From Chrysomallon squamiferum (Eukaryota; Mollusca; Gastropoda; Neomphalida; Peltospiridae), in the NCBI GenBank assembly GCA_012295275.1, contig CM022672.1, positions 26,459,430 through 26,523,429 of the forward strand: a DNA stretch of 64,000 bases. Reading direction: 5' to 3'. How positions within the stretch are numbered: position 1 is the first letter of the stretch; every line of letters starts with the position of its first letter. The notes under the pieces are model-generated. The model was not told the origin of the DNA and made no database searches. It saw nothing but the letters and a program-made list of their open reading frames with translations. Positions 16,286 through 28,197 of this stretch are shown piece by piece. A program made the translations under genes and the position numbers.

Positions 16286-17637
16286 TACTCAGTAAAAAAA
16301 AGTTTGCGAGGTTATTCAAAGTTGGAAAGAGATATTGGTAAAACGATCAAAGTAAAATAATAGTAGAACTTAATAAAGATACTGATTAGGAGTTAACAAT
16401 AAATTATGTCATATATATACGGTTCTCACGTGGGTTTTCGAAAACCATATCTGTCTGCAAAGAAAAGATACTGAAAAACTTTGACCATCAGCGTAAAACA
16501 AAAATAAGGAATAAAAAGTGTTCCAGAAAGCTCTATCAAAATGTCCCAGAACCACCAGTTATTCAGTAACGTGCCGCATTTCGGCAACCATGCACTCTAC
16601 ACACATACTAAGAATTAACCCCTGAATTATTTGTTGGACCAACGCTCATTCCTGAAGTGAAACAGCTTCAGTTTGAATTGGTGGATTACGTACCACATGC
16701 GTTCATTAGAGTTAAGAACCGATCTGCAGGCCTCTAGCTGAAAAAAACCTCCACTACGGCCCTTAGTGAGATTGAACGTTGTCATTCTTGTACACGCTGC
16801 GGCACGATGGTGGTGGGGTGAACTATGTCAGTGTGATATTTGTCCTCATTTAGCATTCCTTTCATCGTCACCAGATCCATTTTGCATCCATTTGATCACC
16901 CACTACTTTGAAGAGTAGCTTGAACATGTTTAGGACCAAATCTGTCGTCAAACACGACCTTGGCCGTTAGTAACCAATACAAGCATCCTACATTCATCTG
17001 ATCAATTGATCCTTATCCAAGAAGCCAAGATCCAACCTACTAGATCCCTGCACCACATCACTGATATGTCTATGAGTCAAGTGAGGTTTTAAGAGGTATT
17101 TTAGCACAATATGTACCAGCCTTCCGACGATTTCTGGATGGAGAGTGTGAAATTCCATTGGTTCCTTTGTTTATCTGCACGACTTACAAATCTTAGCAGA
17201 TTTCGATACTCACGAACAATTTTTTTTTTTTTTTTTTCTTCCGGAGCTTGGACGGCCCTAAACAGCATTAGTTTGGGTTTGTGATGATGCTATGGTGACC
17301 TCCCAGCTTTCCTACATTAGCCGTGCATGACATCCTCCATTTTTCATTCCATTTCAGGAGATGTTCTTAGATTTTTTCATTTCGCAATTTCAATTGAAAA
17401 TGTACTATTTTGTTCAAATTAAAGACAATGGAAAACGATAAAGAAAAGTTGATTCGTAGGATCACGTTACTTTGATGCACCTTGGGAACGTTAACGTGCA
17501 CTGCAGACTGAAATGGACACGAATGTATCATTGCTTGTAATACTTTTAAAATGTATTATTAATGTTCCTTTCAAGCAAAAACATTATTTACACATACGAT
17601 TTAAGTGGCGCTTAACTTTTTGTACTCTGTGTATATA
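16286..17637 (-). mobile_element. Degenerate Tc1/mariner-like DNA transposon
   Basis: The ends carry imperfect inverted repeats: TATATACTCAGTAAAAAAAG on the left resembles the reverse complement of CTTTTTGTACTCTGTGTATA on the right, with TA-rich flanks. The 1.35-kb body, read on the minus strand, shows broken Tc1-transposase similarity: KPHLTHRHISD near 17070, KGMLNEDKYHTDIVHP near 16840 (compare the family pattern LNaqrYrdeIlrP) and VQQIIQGLILSM near 16630 (compare the terminal segment before RRR). Stops and frameshifts occur throughout, so it is inactive. An A/T homopolymer near 17221-17238 interrupts the body. Confidence 0.7.
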
Positions 17638-17639
17638 TG

Positions 17640-18868
17640 ACGTCTTACTAAGAATTGTGTCCAAAAAATGAAAAAAAAAAAAAAAAAAAAAAAAAGGATT
17701 TAAAGAATTAAACATGTATTTCAAATAGTTCACAATATTTCACTCAGTATTTATCCCTTCTTACTTCAGGTATCTTGGTACGCTTTCATTAGCCTCGTGT
17801 ATATTAATCAGTGATAAAGCCTTTACTAAATGTTAAAGTTCATTTTGTGTTCAGTGAAATATATTGGTTAATGATATACGAAATTTTATTCATAATTATG
17901 ATACAGCAAGATGACAGAAATTTATTATTCTGTTGCCCTGTATCTACGATCGCACTGAATACCCATCTTTCTAGATGTATCAAGATGTATATTTAAACAC
18001 GAATTTTCATTAATAAAAAATTATATATATCTGTATTTTGTAGTGAATCTGTTCATAAATCTGTGCTCTTTGCAAAGTTGTCAGATAATGCTAAACTATG
18101 TTTACGTACTTACCAACAGATAACAACGTATAATTGAAATAAAACAAATTTATTAAATTTAGATGAACATATATCTGTTTACAAATTGTTTCAATACTTT
18201 ACCCTTTTAAATAATCAATCAAAAGAAACATTATAACTAAATTAAATTTTATCTTGTAAATAATCATTTAAATGAAACATCACAACTGAATTAAATTTTT
18301 AAATACTGAGCATTTGATACTTTTCATACTATATTAAAACATGCAAAATAACTGATCTGGTCACTTAGAATAAAAAATGTTTCTTTTTCAGTGAAAGGAA
18401 TAAAATTAAACTTAATTACTATGATATTGCTAGAATTGATATAAACCTGGCCACACTAGAATAAAGGTAACCATAATTAGACTACTATTATTTAATGATA
18501 TTATTTGCTAACTCAATAAATTTTATTAGTCTTTTGAAAATTTTTAAATCTGAATTTATTCAAATAAGATTACGTGATATTTTTTCTCTATACTTTAAAA
18601 AATGTTTGTTATATAACAGAAATTTATTTAATTCTTTAAGTATGTCAAAAAAAAAAAAAAGAAAAAAAAGGTTAATACATTTCTTACACTTAAATTATAA
18701 TTCAAACTAATACATCCAGTCAACAAGATAATTATGAATGATAATAATAATTAAAAAAAATTGTCAGAAAATTCAGAAAGAATTGATTCCACTTCATATT
18801 TATTGTTTTTCTTAAATGTCAAATGTTTTACATCAGGAAACTTGATGAAACAACTAATGTTCTCCATG
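17640..18868. other. Intergenic region downstream of SNRNP27
   Basis: AT-rich sequence with A-runs at 17671-17695 and 18648-18669. No coding exon is recognised. The ORFs here are short and lack splice context. Confidence 0.5.
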
Positions 18869-18869
18869 C

Positions 18870-18875
18870 TTTATT
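18870..18875 (-). promoter_or_regulatory. Poly(A) signal of SNRNP27
   Basis: TTTATT on the plus strand reads AATAAA on the minus strand, about 125 bp after the SNRNP27 stop codon. Confidence 0.5.
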
Positions 18876-18998
18876 TTATTCCCTGAATTAGTTCTCTTTC
18901 AGAAAATCATCTTCTGCTAAGCTCTAGGTACAAGCTTGGTTTCCATGTCTTCAAGCATCTTATCAGGATGAGATTTTCAGACAAAAGGTTGTAGTTTT

Positions 18999-21900
18999 TC
19001 AAGCAATGAAATCCAGGGGTCTGTTGAAACCACCTCGTCTGTTCATGTACTGCCTGTAGTTTTCAAAACAAAGAAGCAAAAAAAAATTACAAAATATATA
19101 ATAATAATAATAAATACAAAAAAAAAAAAATAAATAAAATAAAGTAAAATAAAATAAATATTAAAAGAGCAGGTTAGAAATAAATCAAGAGGTAACCATG
19201 GTAACCTGACATGTGTAAAGTAACAGCACTAGTTTTTCTTATATTTAATTTTAAGTAATTTTTGATTCCAGACTCTGCTTTATTATATAAAAAACTGTGG
19301 TATAAGATTTGTTGCCAACGAGGAGGAGTCTGAAATATCTTCTCTAGTATTAACATTATTATAATATTAAAATTTTTACTAAGGTAGGTTGGTATAGTTA
19401 TAAATTTGTTCTAAATTCTAGTAATATATTTTGATGTTATTTGTTTAAAATTTTCAGTGAAATATATAAAAAAGTAAAATGAAAAATTAATGAATATGAA
19501 GTCTTATAAAAATGTAATAAACCATTACTTTGTGAGAGAAATTAGTTAAATTCACAGCTGTAATATTTAAGAATGTGTAATATCACTGTAATAAACATGT
19601 CTCAAATTGTGAACACATTTAGAATCATCATTTCTCTTGCTTTTTTTCTGTCCACCGAACCTATTATATATAAAATATATCTATACATCTGATATAGACA
19701 CACTGTATATTGTTGTTATTATAAGTATAATACTGTTGATCCTTGATTTTGCAGACTAATTCTGGGATGATCACTGATCTGGAGAATGTAAACATTAACT
19801 CTAAAATCTACTGAAATATTAAACTTTAGTACTCATAGCAACTGTATAATATAATAATGGAAAAACAATATACAGATATGCTTGATTCAAGAAGTTGAAT
19901 CACTTCTAACTTCACATTGACTCTAAGATGTACCTTTTTTCTTTTCTCACCTCTTCCTCTTGAACGCACAGAAACTGTTGCTAGTCACAAACAATATTTT
20001 AGTAATTACGATAACAAAAAAATAGTGGTGAGTTTGAGGAAAAACTGTGCTGCTGCTCTACTCACAAATATTTACAATGAGCCAACTGGGATCTAATGGA
20101 CATTTCATGAATTGCTGGTAATAAGTTCGCATTTTGTGATTCTTCAAAGTTTGGTCTAGACTTAGGGACCATAACATTGAGGTTCAACAGTATTTCAAAT
20201 TATTATTACCCAAATGTTTCTTAAGATAAATTAAAAATTAAAAATATATATATTTATTTTTACCTGTATCGTCTTTTCCGAGAAATGTTTGCCTCATAAA
20301 TATCATTTCCAACAACCTTCTTACCCTGCAAAGAAAGAAAACTACAAATAAGAGATTACAACCATAAAGTTAAGCATTTAGTTTCAGAAAGCAACTGGTC
20401 AAAGAAATATTACTTTTTTGTGGAAATTTTAATTTAAGAGTTAGACAAAATATTTAAATATCAGACATATTTCAAAAAATAAAAACAAAAAATGAAACAA
20501 CAATTTAACATTTTTTTTTTTAAGCATAATGCACCAGCCCTTTCTGCAACTTGATAATGTGAGGATGTGTTTTAATAAGCTCTGTACAGTTTAGTGAAAA
20601 ACAATTCACTCACCTTGGTTGAGTCAAAGCCAGTGAAACCCATTACTTGTATCATCTGAATTTCTTCCTCTGTCATATCAGCTAACTGTGAGGCTGAAAC
20701 AATACAAAAAATTAAAACTCTTAATATTTAATTTATTAAAATTATTTACTATTTTAAAGTTTATTTATCATACAAACTGATGTGAAAATCTTATAAATGT
20801 TTTATGGTATCATTTCCTTTCAATGGTATTATATTTAGATGAATTTATATAATAAATACAATAACAGAAGAAAAATAATTGGATATTGTAAAAGATAACT
20901 AAGAGAACAATTAAAGTAAGAAAAATAATGAAGAAAGAGTCTGACATGCCAATATCTGTATTCAGTTACCTAATTTAAACCATACATGGGAGATATGAAG
21001 AAAAGATACATGCAGGATTTTCTTTTATCAGGAAATGTAACTTCAGAACATGTTGAAATGTTTCTAATATGAATGTTATTTGTGCAATGCTGACAAAAAA
21101 GCTGGTGTAGTAAATTATTATTTTATTTATTACATTTGTAACATTTCAGTTAAACAAAAGATGTAGACCTCATTCTAGTTTTAGGTAAAAATATATTTTA
21201 AGACAATGTATCACAAATTACAAATGAAAGAGATAACTTATTAAACATTGAATGAATTTTATATAGCATCTGAATAAAAAAAAAAAAAAACAAGAAACAA
21301 ATTAAAAACCTCAACAATTGCTCTAAATATTAATAAATTCTCATTTTTAACTTGTTTTTATTTTTGAAATTCTTAGTATGTAATCATTTTTAAAATCATT
21401 CTAAAATACATGAATTTAGAAAATAAAAAAATAAATATAAAATATTAATGAAATAAAAAAGATAAAAAAATAAAAATGTCTTAATAGAGTAACAAATACT
21501 ACAATTTAGTTTGTCATAAACAAAAGGTAAGATATATAAAATTCTTACGATCTAATTTTGGAAGAGTCTCAGTTACAGAAGCCTTTGCCTTCTTATCTTG
21601 ACTTTTTCCTCTATCTCTACAAATAAATTAGAAAAAATAAATACATTTGTAACTACATTAGAACAGCAGTAAAATGGTAAAATATAAACATTTCCAAATA
21701 GATGTAAAGAAAGAAATGAATTTGAAAAGTGTTTTATAGTAAATAATAAACTAAATTTGTATATAAATAACATAATGTAATGAACAAAACTGGATACTTC
21801 CTCTACAAACTTATATTAATAAAAGATCTGCCTACCAACCCCAAAGTCCTTAAACACTGAATGTATAAATAAAAAAGATAATTATTTAATTAATTTATTA

Positions 21901-22340
21901 ACTCAATACCGTCTCGCTTCTGAATCCGATCTGGATCTTTTTCGTCCACCTGGTGACAGTGAATGTGATCGATGTCTCACTGGGGATCTTGACCTGCTTC
22001 GCCTGTGACGATCTCTATCTGAAAAATATAACAAAATAAAAATAAAATAAAAATATTAAATCTTACCAGAGTGAGCCATTAAAATTCATTCTAAAAAGTA
22101 TAAATCATGCAATTCTTATGTAAACAATTCTATATCAGCTCATGAAATTCATTTACATTTCCATTAACTTTCTGTGACATAAAAAGCAAACATAAAAAAA
22201 CAAAAACAAATACCTATTAAGGCTGATTTTTTTTCAGGAACTAAGCAAAATATGGTCAGTCTGTAATACTTGAAGTTGAAATACCATAATGTATATAAAT
22301 TTGTATTCCTTCTTTGGAAAAGGTGTTGTTTTCATACATT

Positions 22341-22371
<31 letters not shown>

Positions 22372-23278
22372 AAGATATTTAACAGTTTATATGAAATTAA
22401 TCAAATGAAGAACTTTTACAATTTCTGACCTGTGTAATTCTATTTTGTTTAAAATTAGCAATTACTTGTGATTTAATTTCTTGCTTGTTTTCATGTCAAA
22501 ACCGATATTATAAAACATTTTAACTACACTTTACAAGTACTGATTTAACATTTGAAACAGAAAGTTTATTGTTGCATAAGTATATACCTTTTGTGTGTGT
22601 TTATAAACAAAATTTAAAAGAACAACAATGACTGCAAAAAATAACACAGATAGATTATAATAATAATCACTTTTACATAAACTTGACAAAGCAATTAAAA
22701 TGAAAATAGTATTTTAATTAGTTTCATGTATTCTTACGTCTCCGATCTCTGTCTCTTGACCGAGAACGTCTTCTTTCTGTACAAAAAAAAAAAAATAAAA
22801 TAAAATAAATTAAATTTCAAAATGATATTAGAAATTAATATTTAAACTGTTGTTATTCTTCACAATATAAATATTATTTTAAAAATGCATATGAATATAT
22901 AAACTAAATAACATAAATATCTAATAAAATAAATTTCATCAGACCATTTCAAGATATTTGATATTATCAGTAGTATCTGATTAAAAACAGTAAAAAAAAA
23001 GAAACTTATAATAAATAAATAAATAATTAATAAACTATTATAAAGGTTTTCAGGTATTCTTAAATACTTAAATAATAAATTGAAAGATAAAAATACTAAA
23101 TACTAAAATAGTCACACGAAATAAAGAAATGATCGAAATACACTCCTATAAGAATATAATTTAATAGTTTTGGTCAGTCATAACCCACTAAACTGGTAAA
23201 TGTTTCAAACAATAGAATTAATAATAACATTTTCAAACCTCGTCTAGGAGATCTGGAGCGACTTCGGCTTTTCGGCAT
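18999..23278 (-). CDS. SNRNP27: U4/U6.U5 tri-snRNP 27 kDa protein
   Basis: Nuclear spliceosome protein of the tri-snRNP. Seven exons in transcription order: 23278-23239, 22776-22738, 22018-21910, 21616-21549, 20693-20614, 20325-20264, 19053-18999. Phases agree and the product is 150 residues (human 155). The N-terminal half is an RS domain: it opens [13 protein letters not shown] and carries further SR/RD runs in exons 2-3. The conserved C-terminal domain follows with [20 protein letters not shown], then [16 protein letters not shown] at the stop, almost identical to the vertebrate ending. The linker (exon 4, Lys-rich) is the divergent part. The first donor is GTTTGA rather than GTAAGT, but the phase match and the RS continuation support it. 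A tRNA-Arg gene starts about 175 bp upstream on the opposite strand. Confidence 0.96.
22345..22371. repeat. (TA)n microsatellite in SNRNP27 intron
   Basis: A TA run in the intron between SNRNP27 exons 2 and 3. Confidence 0.8.
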
Positions 23279-23451
23279 TACTAGAACACCGAAGTATATA
23301 AGAGCGAGCACCAAAGATTAGTCTATGAATAACAAAAAACGTAAGCAAAACGTTTGTTCACCTTACAAACGATACAAGTAATCGAGACAATAGATTGAAG
23401 AAAAATAAATTATAGCTTTATATAGACTATTTTTCACACTGACAGTCGTTA

Positions 23452-23549
23452 GCCTCCGTGGCCTAATGGATAAGGCATCGGCCTCCTAAGCCGGACTGGT
23501 TACAATGAGTGATAGCCGGGGATTGCGGGTTCGAGTCCCGTCGGAGGTG
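23452..23549 (+). tRNA. tRNA-Arg(CCT) with 25-nt intron (copy 1)
   Basis: The cloverleaf folds as acceptor GCCTCCG/CGGAGGT (one G-U), D arm GCCTAATGGATAAGGC, anticodon stem TCGGC/GCCGG with loop CTCCTAA, and T arm around TTCGAGT. The intron lies after position 37. It begins AGCCGGACTGG, nearly repeating the start of the 3' exon (AGCCGGGGATTG), so two candidate 3' anticodon-stem strands exist. A TTTTT terminator follows within 5 bp. The gene is divergent from SNRNP27. Confidence 0.88.
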
Positions 23550-24683
23550 TTTTTCCTGTTCTATATATGTTTTTATATTTTTTTTATATAAATTATAATT
23601 TTTAACATATTCCACCCACGACTTTGATTTTTACATTTCAAATTAAAATATATAACAAAAACAATAAATACAAAATTACTTAGACATGAATTTTATTTAC
23701 AGTAACATTATGTATATTTATAAAGTTATAGTACACAGATAATCAAAATCTCCTTATCATTTCAAAATGTATATTATGCATATCCGTTAGAGATTATTAT
23801 TATTAATATTTTTTTTTTTAATCAGTTTTTAAATATATTATATACAATAGTTTTTCTTGTTTATTAAAACAAAACATTATAAAACTGTTTAACATGGAAA
23901 GAAATAGGCTTGACAGATAAAAATTGTTTAACGTCTTCGAATAAATTCAGTCAATTATTATTTTTTAACATCCAGTTCAGTTATCGCCCTTCCTCTATTC
24001 CTACATGGTTTATGCTGAGCCACATTTTCAATCTTTCATCTGCTTCCTCTACTTAAAGGTCTGAATCCGAGATTCAAGAAATTCATACTGGAAATAGCCA
24101 AGGCCTGTTGGTTTTCTATTATAATGGAAAACATTTTTATAAGTTTAAACAAACTGTCAGAACGATTAATAATAATATGTGGAAATAATTCTTATTACAT
24201 TTCAATGTGAATTAAAAAAAAAAAAAAATAATAATAATAATAAAAAAAAAAAAAATAAAAAAAAAAAAATAAAAAAAATAAATGATAATAAAATTGAAAT
24301 GCTTTTTAAAACTTAAATTCAGTTTTCATACGGGTTGCAAATTGTTCTGCATTTCAGAAAAGGGATTATCAGCAATATGTTGGATATATTTTTCAATGTA
24401 AAATTAATTTCATTATCAAAGCCTATTAACACTGGTTAGTAAACAATAAGAGAGCTGATATATAGCAAATAATGAATTAACAATTTATTTTATTATGTTT
24501 TGAAACGGTCTGTTTGTACCATATTTTGTAAACTTATAACTTTAATTACTAATGTTCCTAAAAAATCAGAGAAGAACAAAAATATAATAAAAAACAGAAA
24601 CAGGAAAACAGTTAAAATACCTTAGTGTGGTGATGACTTCCAGTGTCTTGTGAAAAGCAGGAAAGGAAGAAAAAAGTAAAATA
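23550..24683. other. Intergenic region
   Basis: No exon is recognised. Contains A-rich low complexity at 24213-24290 and the presumed 3' flank of the small BH3-like gene. Confidence 0.5.
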
Positions 24684-24687
24684 TTTA

Positions 24688-24930
24688 TTAATTTATGCCA
24701 GTGTATAATCCATGTATCCAAACTACCCACCACAGTAATTTGGTAACAGATAACACAATTAACAAACTCTTTCGTTTTCTTCTCTTCTCTGCTTCAAATT
24801 CATCGGCCATATTTCGGAGAGTGACAGAAAAACTGAGTAACTCATTATTAATATATTCACTGCTGCTATCATTGTCCAAGGTGTCTGGTACTGGACACAA
24901 ACCACGTTTTTCTTCACCTGTTTCGTTCAT
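24688..24930 (-). CDS. Candidate tail-anchored BH3-only protein, 80 aa
   Basis: A complete 80-residue frame. Residues 34-48 contain SVTLRNMADEFEAE, which fits the BH3 pattern of Bim/Puma-type proteins: Leu, three residues later a hydrophobic Met, then small-Asp-Glu and a hydrophobic Phe. Residues 49-54 are basic (KRRKRK). Residues 55-72 are a hydrophobic segment rich in Leu, Val and Trp, ending eight residues from the C-terminus, as in tail-anchored mitochondrial or ER proteins. The first 30 residues are acidic and Ser-rich. A good acceptor (ATTAATGTAG) ends 5 bp before the ATG, suggesting a spliced 5' UTR; an AATAAA overlaps the region of the stop. If real, the product would bind and neutralise Bcl-2-like proteins at the outer mitochondrial membrane. 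The call rests on a short motif, and the ORF could be longer through unseen splicing. Confidence 0.5.
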   Translation of the reverse strand: MNETGEEKRGLCPVPDTLDNDSSSEYINNELLSFSVTLRNMADEFEAEKRRKRKSLLIVLSVTKLLWWVVWIHGLYTGIN

Positions 24931-24934
24931 TTCT

Positions 24935-27007
24935 CTACATTAATAAAATAACCAAAGTATGACAAGTGTCTTGATTTTCTTTCTCTTTCTCATCCTTTTT
25001 CTGCAGTACACAGAATATCAGACCTTTACATTAGGAACATTTACAAACGTAATTCCTTTGTCAAAGAAAACATGTACATGAACAATAGCACCAGCAGTAC
25101 CTTTCTGATGGTAAAATGTGAGTTTTGCATTTTATATAGTTAACCCAGTAACCTCTTTGTTGTCTGATCTTCGGTAGTTTCCAGTCGGTGAACAAGAATT
25201 AACTTGCCTGTATCTTTGAAACAAATCGCAGATACTGACAAATCCGTGTCTGATCTCACCTCGGTCTTCGGCTTCCGGCTTTTATTTTAAATTTGCCAGT
25301 TAATCATTCGTCTGTGAAAAAAGAGCAAAATGATGTAAGCGAGTTGCTCGTGTTATGTTTGCGAATTAGTACTGCTTCATTTGCTACATTTACTTGTTAA
25401 TCTTTTCCACATTATTTGCTTCTTGGAACACAAATATACCGTTATGAAGGTGTGTTCTCAATGGTTTGTTCGTTATTAGTCAGTTTTCAAAAGTAAATGT
25501 ACCAACAAAATCTGGTTTAGTTATCTCCAGTAACCCATTTCCATCATAAACTCTTTAGCAAACATAGCTTCTCATATAAAACATTTTATTTAAACTGATT
25601 ATGATTTTTTTTTTCTCACAAATAGTATATACATATTTTTCTAAGCCAGTAACGTAGACAATATATCCTTATCGTAAAGTTTTCCAAATCAGTCGTATTG
25701 AGAAAAGAAACGTTTCATGAGTTCTGGCTTAATTATTTGTTGTTGTTCCTCAAATTTCCTTCAACACTGGCAGTACATAATTTGATAAACCTTTTCTGAA
25801 ATATTTTCTGAGTATTTTTCTTACGCATGTAAAATTAATTTCAATTTGGGCATTATTCAAGTGATATTTTCATACCGAATAATTAGTGGCTTCTGCATAC
25901 TAACAGTCATTTTGAAATGAGCATCTGTTATAAAAATATAAATTCACAACTTTATCCAGATTTATGTTAAAAAGAAGCATAGGTATCTTGTCTAAATATC
26001 TAAAATTATAATAATTTAGATGGATGAAATAAAACGGTTTCTTCTGGTGTCACCTTTATTCATCACTTAATTCGTATGTTAAAACTTGTTTTTGTGTTTT
26101 AAGACACAAACACAAGCAAATATACAACACCGATACATACTCATACACACACATACGCGCACATAAACACACAAATTCTTTAAAAAGTAATGCAGTGAAG
26201 AAAGGGGGGATAATTAATCTAAATTCTTTAATACATTTTATATGATATTATTTCTGACTTTTTATATTAAGCTCTTTCTGACGCTAACTCTGAGTCATGT
26301 TTAGAAGTTAGTCTTGCCAAAATACTTGCCATTAACCGCCAAATTATCAATCACTTATCAGGAGTCAATATTTTAACAAGCGATAATTGAAGTCAAATAA
26401 AAGTCAATGGTAACACTCGTTTTGTTCGAGTTCCCGAAGACTACAAATAATTTTAAACACGTGACTGTTACTACTCGGGTTAACAAGACTATTGATAACA
26501 AAAATATGGTCAACTGGAAACAAGTTAGTTTCAGATCTAATTGGTTAATATACGTCTAACAAACATCAATTAACCCTTTAAACTGCCGTCAGCAGTAAAG
26601 ATAGCCCAAAACGTTTCGTAAACACAAGTATGTTAGATGTATTATATATATGTGTGTATGCGTATATATATCAGTGTGTGTGTGTGTGTGTGTTATCGGG
26701 TTTCAATATTAAATATTTGATTGAAACTATACTTTATTTCAGGTAAAAAAAGAAAACCCTGTAACTAAAGTACGTAGATGTGAGTTTAAAATTCGATATA
26801 CATGTATATAATATTGTTATATACAATTATTTATTTTAATACATGCATTTCGAAAGAGTGAGTTTCAAACTATGTTTCTCTCCTGTTGTTTGAAAATATT
26901 GCCAAAATATATTAATACTTTTGTATTTATTATTATGTATATATTAAATATATGTTACTGTGTGCATGCGTTAATAAAATGTTTTCACAAATAAAAATTA
27001 AATATAA
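24935..27007. other. Intergenic region
   Basis: No recognisable exon. A CA-rich stretch lies at 26120-26170 and a GT run at 26673-26692. It should contain the promoter of the BH3-like gene. Confidence 0.45.
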
Positions 27008-27093
27008 GCCTCCGGCGGGACTCGAACCCGCAGTCCCCGGCTGTCACTAATTACTCTAGGAGGCCGATGCCTTATCCATTAGGCCACAGAGGC
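27008..27093 (-). tRNA. tRNA-Arg(CCT) with 14-nt intron (copy 2)
   Basis: The only copy on the minus strand. The exons match the family consensus; acceptor pair GCCTCTG/CGGAGGC has one wobble. The intron GAGTAATTAGTGAC after position 37 differs from that of the copy at 34891-34976 (GAGTAATTAGTGTC) by one base, so these two are the closest relatives in the set. Confidence 0.9.
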
Positions 27094-27324
27094 GCTGTGT
27101 ATTTTTGTTCTTGTTAACGATAACATGTAGTAATTATAATAATTCTGAAGACCAGTAACAAACCAATAACAAACCAGCAACATAACGCTGAAGTATGGAG
27201 AATGTACTGGTTGGGGATCCGAAAAGCTTCGAAATCTGAAAGGTTTTCGAGCAGCCGAGATTGTGATACTACAAGCTTTCCGACTTGATGTAGCGTTCAA
27301 AAACCTTATTTTATGCACAGATTA

Positions 27325-27382
<58 letters not shown>
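27325..27382. repeat. (AAT)n microsatellite
   Basis: About 18-19 uninterrupted AAT units. Confidence 0.9.
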
Positions 27383-27385
<3 letters not shown>

Positions 27386-27869
27386 TTCCGGTCTCAAGTA
27401 CTTCGGATAAAATATCTTATTCCTGTATTAAACTATTACCTGGTATCACATAAAGGTATACTTTTAGTTATTAAATAAGGAAATAACAAAGCAAGAGATA
27501 GATAATTGTGTATGACGACACGACTTTGTTCTCGTTCATTCTAAATATGAAGGTAGATCTCTTCTGTTTATTAATTTACTTGTTTTCTACTAAATATGTT
27601 GTTGTTTTAAGCAAGCAGTTCTTTATAATTATTTGTTTTTACTTTATTTCTGATTTTTAATAATTACATTTGTCTTCTTCCTGTTATCCTGCATTTTGAA
27701 AGTGTGTTTTCTTGTTTTGTTTTGGAGATTGTTGATGTCATCACCGAAAGTGGCTGTATCATACGTACATCTAAAACATATTACATGCAATGTGATAAAA
27801 TACCAACATTCATATATATTTGCACACATACATAAACAAATACATGTATACGTATGTATGTATATATAT

Positions 27870-27946
27870 GTATGTTTGTATAAATACATATATATATCCA
27901 TATACATAAAAACATAAACATATATATAACTATATACAGATATATG

Positions 27947-28004
<58 letters not shown>

Positions 28005-28090
28005 ATATATATATGTATCTGTTTATAGTTATGTATATGTTTATGTTTTTATGTATATGGATATATATATGTATTTATACAAACATACAT
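27870..28090. repeat. Large near-perfect palindrome around a (TA)n core
   Basis: The left arm (about 27870-27945, reading GTATGTTTGTATAAATACAT onward) is the reverse complement of the right arm (about 28013-28088, ending ATGTATTTATACAAACATAC) over nearly 80 bp with only a few differences. The centre is about 65 bp of TA repeat. Such DNA can extrude a cruciform or give a long hairpin RNA. No protein is encoded. Confidence 0.85.
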
Positions 28091-28134
28091 ATTTACTTAC
28101 ATACACGGAAACGTACATAGAAACATACATATAA

Positions 28135-28197
28135 GCATACATACATACATACATACATACATACATACATACATACATACATACATACATACATACA
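28135..28197. repeat. (CATA)n microsatellite
   Basis: About 15 CATA units, just right of the palindrome. Confidence 0.9.

Noticed and set aside
25040-25130. Short minus-strand frame with a hydrophobic start near 25.1 kb
   Set aside because: Only about 29 codons, with no propeptide or following exon.
28139-28197. CRISPR-like spaced repeat
   Set aside because: The CATA run is a simple tandem repeat without spacers; no CRISPR array or cas gene is present and the DNA is eukaryotic.
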